A stretch of 23,080 nucleotides of DNA from assembly GCA_964522605.1 (NCBI GenBank), contig CAZFWV010000080.1, forward strand, positions 1 to 23,080. The letters are read 5' to 3'. Source of the DNA: CAVZLD01 sp964522605. Lineage in GTDB: Bacteria; Planctomycetota; Planctomycetia; Pirellulales; Pirellulaceae. Below the pieces are notes generated by a model that saw only the letters and a program-made list of their open reading frames with translations, made no database searches and had not been told where the DNA came from. This document shows, one piece after another, positions 21,984 to 23,080 of this stretch (the stretch's first letter is position 1; every line of letters starts with the position of its first letter). The position numbers were made by a program, and so were the translations under genes.

Positions 21984-22982
21984 TTAACGGCCTGCTTGCG
22001 CAATTCGTTCCGCCACCTCCATCGCAATTCGTCCGTCCTCCGGCGTGATGGATGGCGCTCGTCCTTCCTGCAGGCAACGAATGAAATGCTCGTCCTGCTG
22101 AAGGTGTCCCCACATTCTTGGGCCGGATTGCTTGACCTGCCACTCGGTTCGGTAGGGCTCCTCAGAACAGAGTGTGACCGCTTCGTGCGCTGTCGTCCTG
22201 ACAAAGGCGGTCGAGCTGCCGGTGACCTCCAAGGAACAAGTCGAAGCCGACTCGGCCACGGACCCGCTAAACTGGAAACAAGCGCTGACTCCGTTGGTCA
22301 GTTGCGACACGGCGCTTGCGTCGTAGCCTAGGGTTCCACCGTACTGGGGCAACGGCGTATACTTCACGGCCGAATGCACGTCGGTTAACTCCGTCCCTAA
22401 CAGCCAGCGAACCAAATCGACCGACCAGACTGCCAAAGTAAACAGCGGACCGCCGCTCTTTTGCAGATTCCAGACCCACGCGCTAGGTGGCCACTGCCGG
22501 GCCAAATCCTTGGCGGCAATAAACTCCCGATAGGTCACGGCACAAGGCTCGCCAATCGTGCCGTCGTCGATCAGTTGCTTCACCTTCACAAACGGAGGGG
22601 AAAAGCGAAACGTCAAGCTGGGCATCAGATACACACTCCGACGTTGGGCGGCCGAAATGATTTCATCGGCTTGCGTCAGATTCGCGGCCAAGGGCATCTC
22701 ACACAGTACGTGCTTTCCTGCCTCAATTGCCGCCAGGGCGACCTCGGCATGCAGGGGAGTCGGCACGGCCACCACGACAGCCTGAATCTCGGGATCCTTG
22801 ACCAAATCGGAGTACTCCGCGTAGCTCTTGACCTGATATTTCTCCGCCGCCTTATCACGTCGCTTCGCATCGGCATCCGCCACGGCGACCAACCGCGAGC
22901 CTTCAATCGTCTTGAACGCAGGCACGTGCGCTCCATAACCCACAAACCCGCATCCGACCACTCCGACGCCAATCGTGTCCAT
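21984..22982 (-). CDS. Gfo/Idh/MocA family protein with altered catalytic motifs
   Basis: A 332-residue protein of normal family length, without signal peptide. The nucleotide-binding N-terminus is intact (GVGVVGCGFVGYG, then VAVADADAKR and VAVPTPLH). However, the EKP motif reads CEMP (Met96 replacing the conserved Lys), and the GxHxxD motif of the second domain reads AVWSVD (Trp186 replacing the conserved His), while Asp189 remains. Lys and His are the usual catalytic pair, so normal dehydrogenase chemistry is doubtful; the fold and length argue against a decaying gene. ATG 22982 has AAAGGA about 8 bases upstream. It converges with the MtrH gene, with one base between the stop codons. It may be a changed-function enzyme, a binding protein, or a subunit paired with another family member. 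Confidence 0.85.
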   Translation of the reverse strand: MDTIGVGVVGCGFVGYGAHVPAFKTIEGSRLVAVADADAKRRDKAAEKYQVKSYAEYSDLVKDPEIQAVVVAVPTPLHAEVALAAIEAGKHVLCEMPLAANLTQADEIISAAQRRSVYLMPSLTFRFSPPFVKVKQLIDDGTIGEPCAVTYREFIAAKDLARQWPPSAWVWNLQKSGGPLFTLAVWSVDLVRWLLGTELTDVHSAVKYTPLPQYGGTLGYDASAVSQLTNGVSACFQFSGSVAESASTCSLEVTGSSTAFVRTTAHEAVTLCSEEPYRTEWQVKQSGPRMWGHLQQDEHFIRCLQEGRAPSITPEDGRIAMEVAERIAQAGR

Positions 22983-23012
22983 GGTTCAATTCCTTTCTTG
23001 TACGAGCAACAC

Positions 23013-23028
23013 GCGCCGATTGTGGCGC
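23013..23028. promoter_or_regulatory. Small hairpin in the leader of the terminal Gfo/Idh/MocA gene
   Basis: GCGCC (23013-23017) and GGCGC (23024-23028) form a 5-bp stem with a 6-base loop about 30 bases upstream of the - strand start codon at 22982. It may be an operator or leader structure. The stem is short and chance is a fair alternative. Confidence 0.2.
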
Positions 23029-23080
23029 ACATTAAATTACTGAGTTAGCGATGACTCGAGAATAACTTCGTTGTTTTCCA

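Overview
The window looks like chromosomal DNA of a planctomycete (Planctomycetota, probably Planctomycetales). This rests on gene content rather than a marker gene: a Tat-exported Gfo/Idh/MocA protein, a PEP-CTERM protein, a secreted SASA-domain esterase, a GxGYxYP protein with a discoidin-type domain, a PKD-type domain of the kind common in planctomycete secreted proteins, and an MtrH-family methyltransferase (H4MPT-linked C1 enzymes are known in this phylum). Base composition is moderately GC-rich and looks even throughout. No rRNA, tRNA, CRISPR array or transposase gene was seen.

Region 1 (about 1-11940, + strand) is a compact Wzx/Wzy-type exopolysaccharide locus. In order it encodes a GT4 glycosyltransferase, a PAPS-dependent sulfotransferase, a Wzz/GumC-like chain-length protein without a kinase domain, a WbaP-like initiating phosphoglycosyltransferase lacking the usual central domain, a Wzx flippase, a GT2 glycosyltransferase, a Wzy/O-antigen ligase-like polymerase, a second GT4, and a secreted parallel beta-helix protein with a C-terminal PKD-like domain. 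Most junctions overlap by 4-13 bp or are separated by only 14-52 bp, so genes from the chain-length protein onward probably form one transcript. A 77-bp palindromic element separates the first two genes from the rest, and a 101-bp palindromic element closes the locus. One initiating transferase plus three glycosyltransferases suggests a repeat unit of about four sugars, at least one sulfated. No outer-membrane export protein, tyrosine kinase or nucleotide-sugar synthesis gene lies in the window.

Region 2 (about 12011-17745) holds genes that do not form one obvious pathway: a Tat-exported Gfo/Idh/MocA oxidoreductase (-), a 240-residue His/Cys-bearing multipass membrane protein of unknown function (+), a secreted GxGYxYP/F5-8C protein (+), and a PEP-CTERM surface protein (-). 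The PEP-CTERM protein fits the known link between exosortase sorting and exopolysaccharide loci, but no exosortase is present here.

Region 3 (17746-18696) is a gene-poor stretch of about 950 bp with several mutually incompatible short ORFs and a small inverted repeat.

Region 4 (18697-22982) is a likely small-molecule catabolic operon: a sugar phosphate isomerase/epimerase-like TIM barrel, a secreted SASA-family esterase, and an MtrH-family methyltransferase, all + with strong Shine-Dalgarno sequences. It converges, with 1 bp between stops, on a Gfo/Idh/MocA paralogue that has lost both signature residues of the family (EKP lysine to Met, GxHxxD histidine to Trp). Pairing an MtrH homologue with sugar-type enzymes suggests release of a methyl group from a methylated carbohydrate or similar compound, and is the most unusual biochemical hint in the window.
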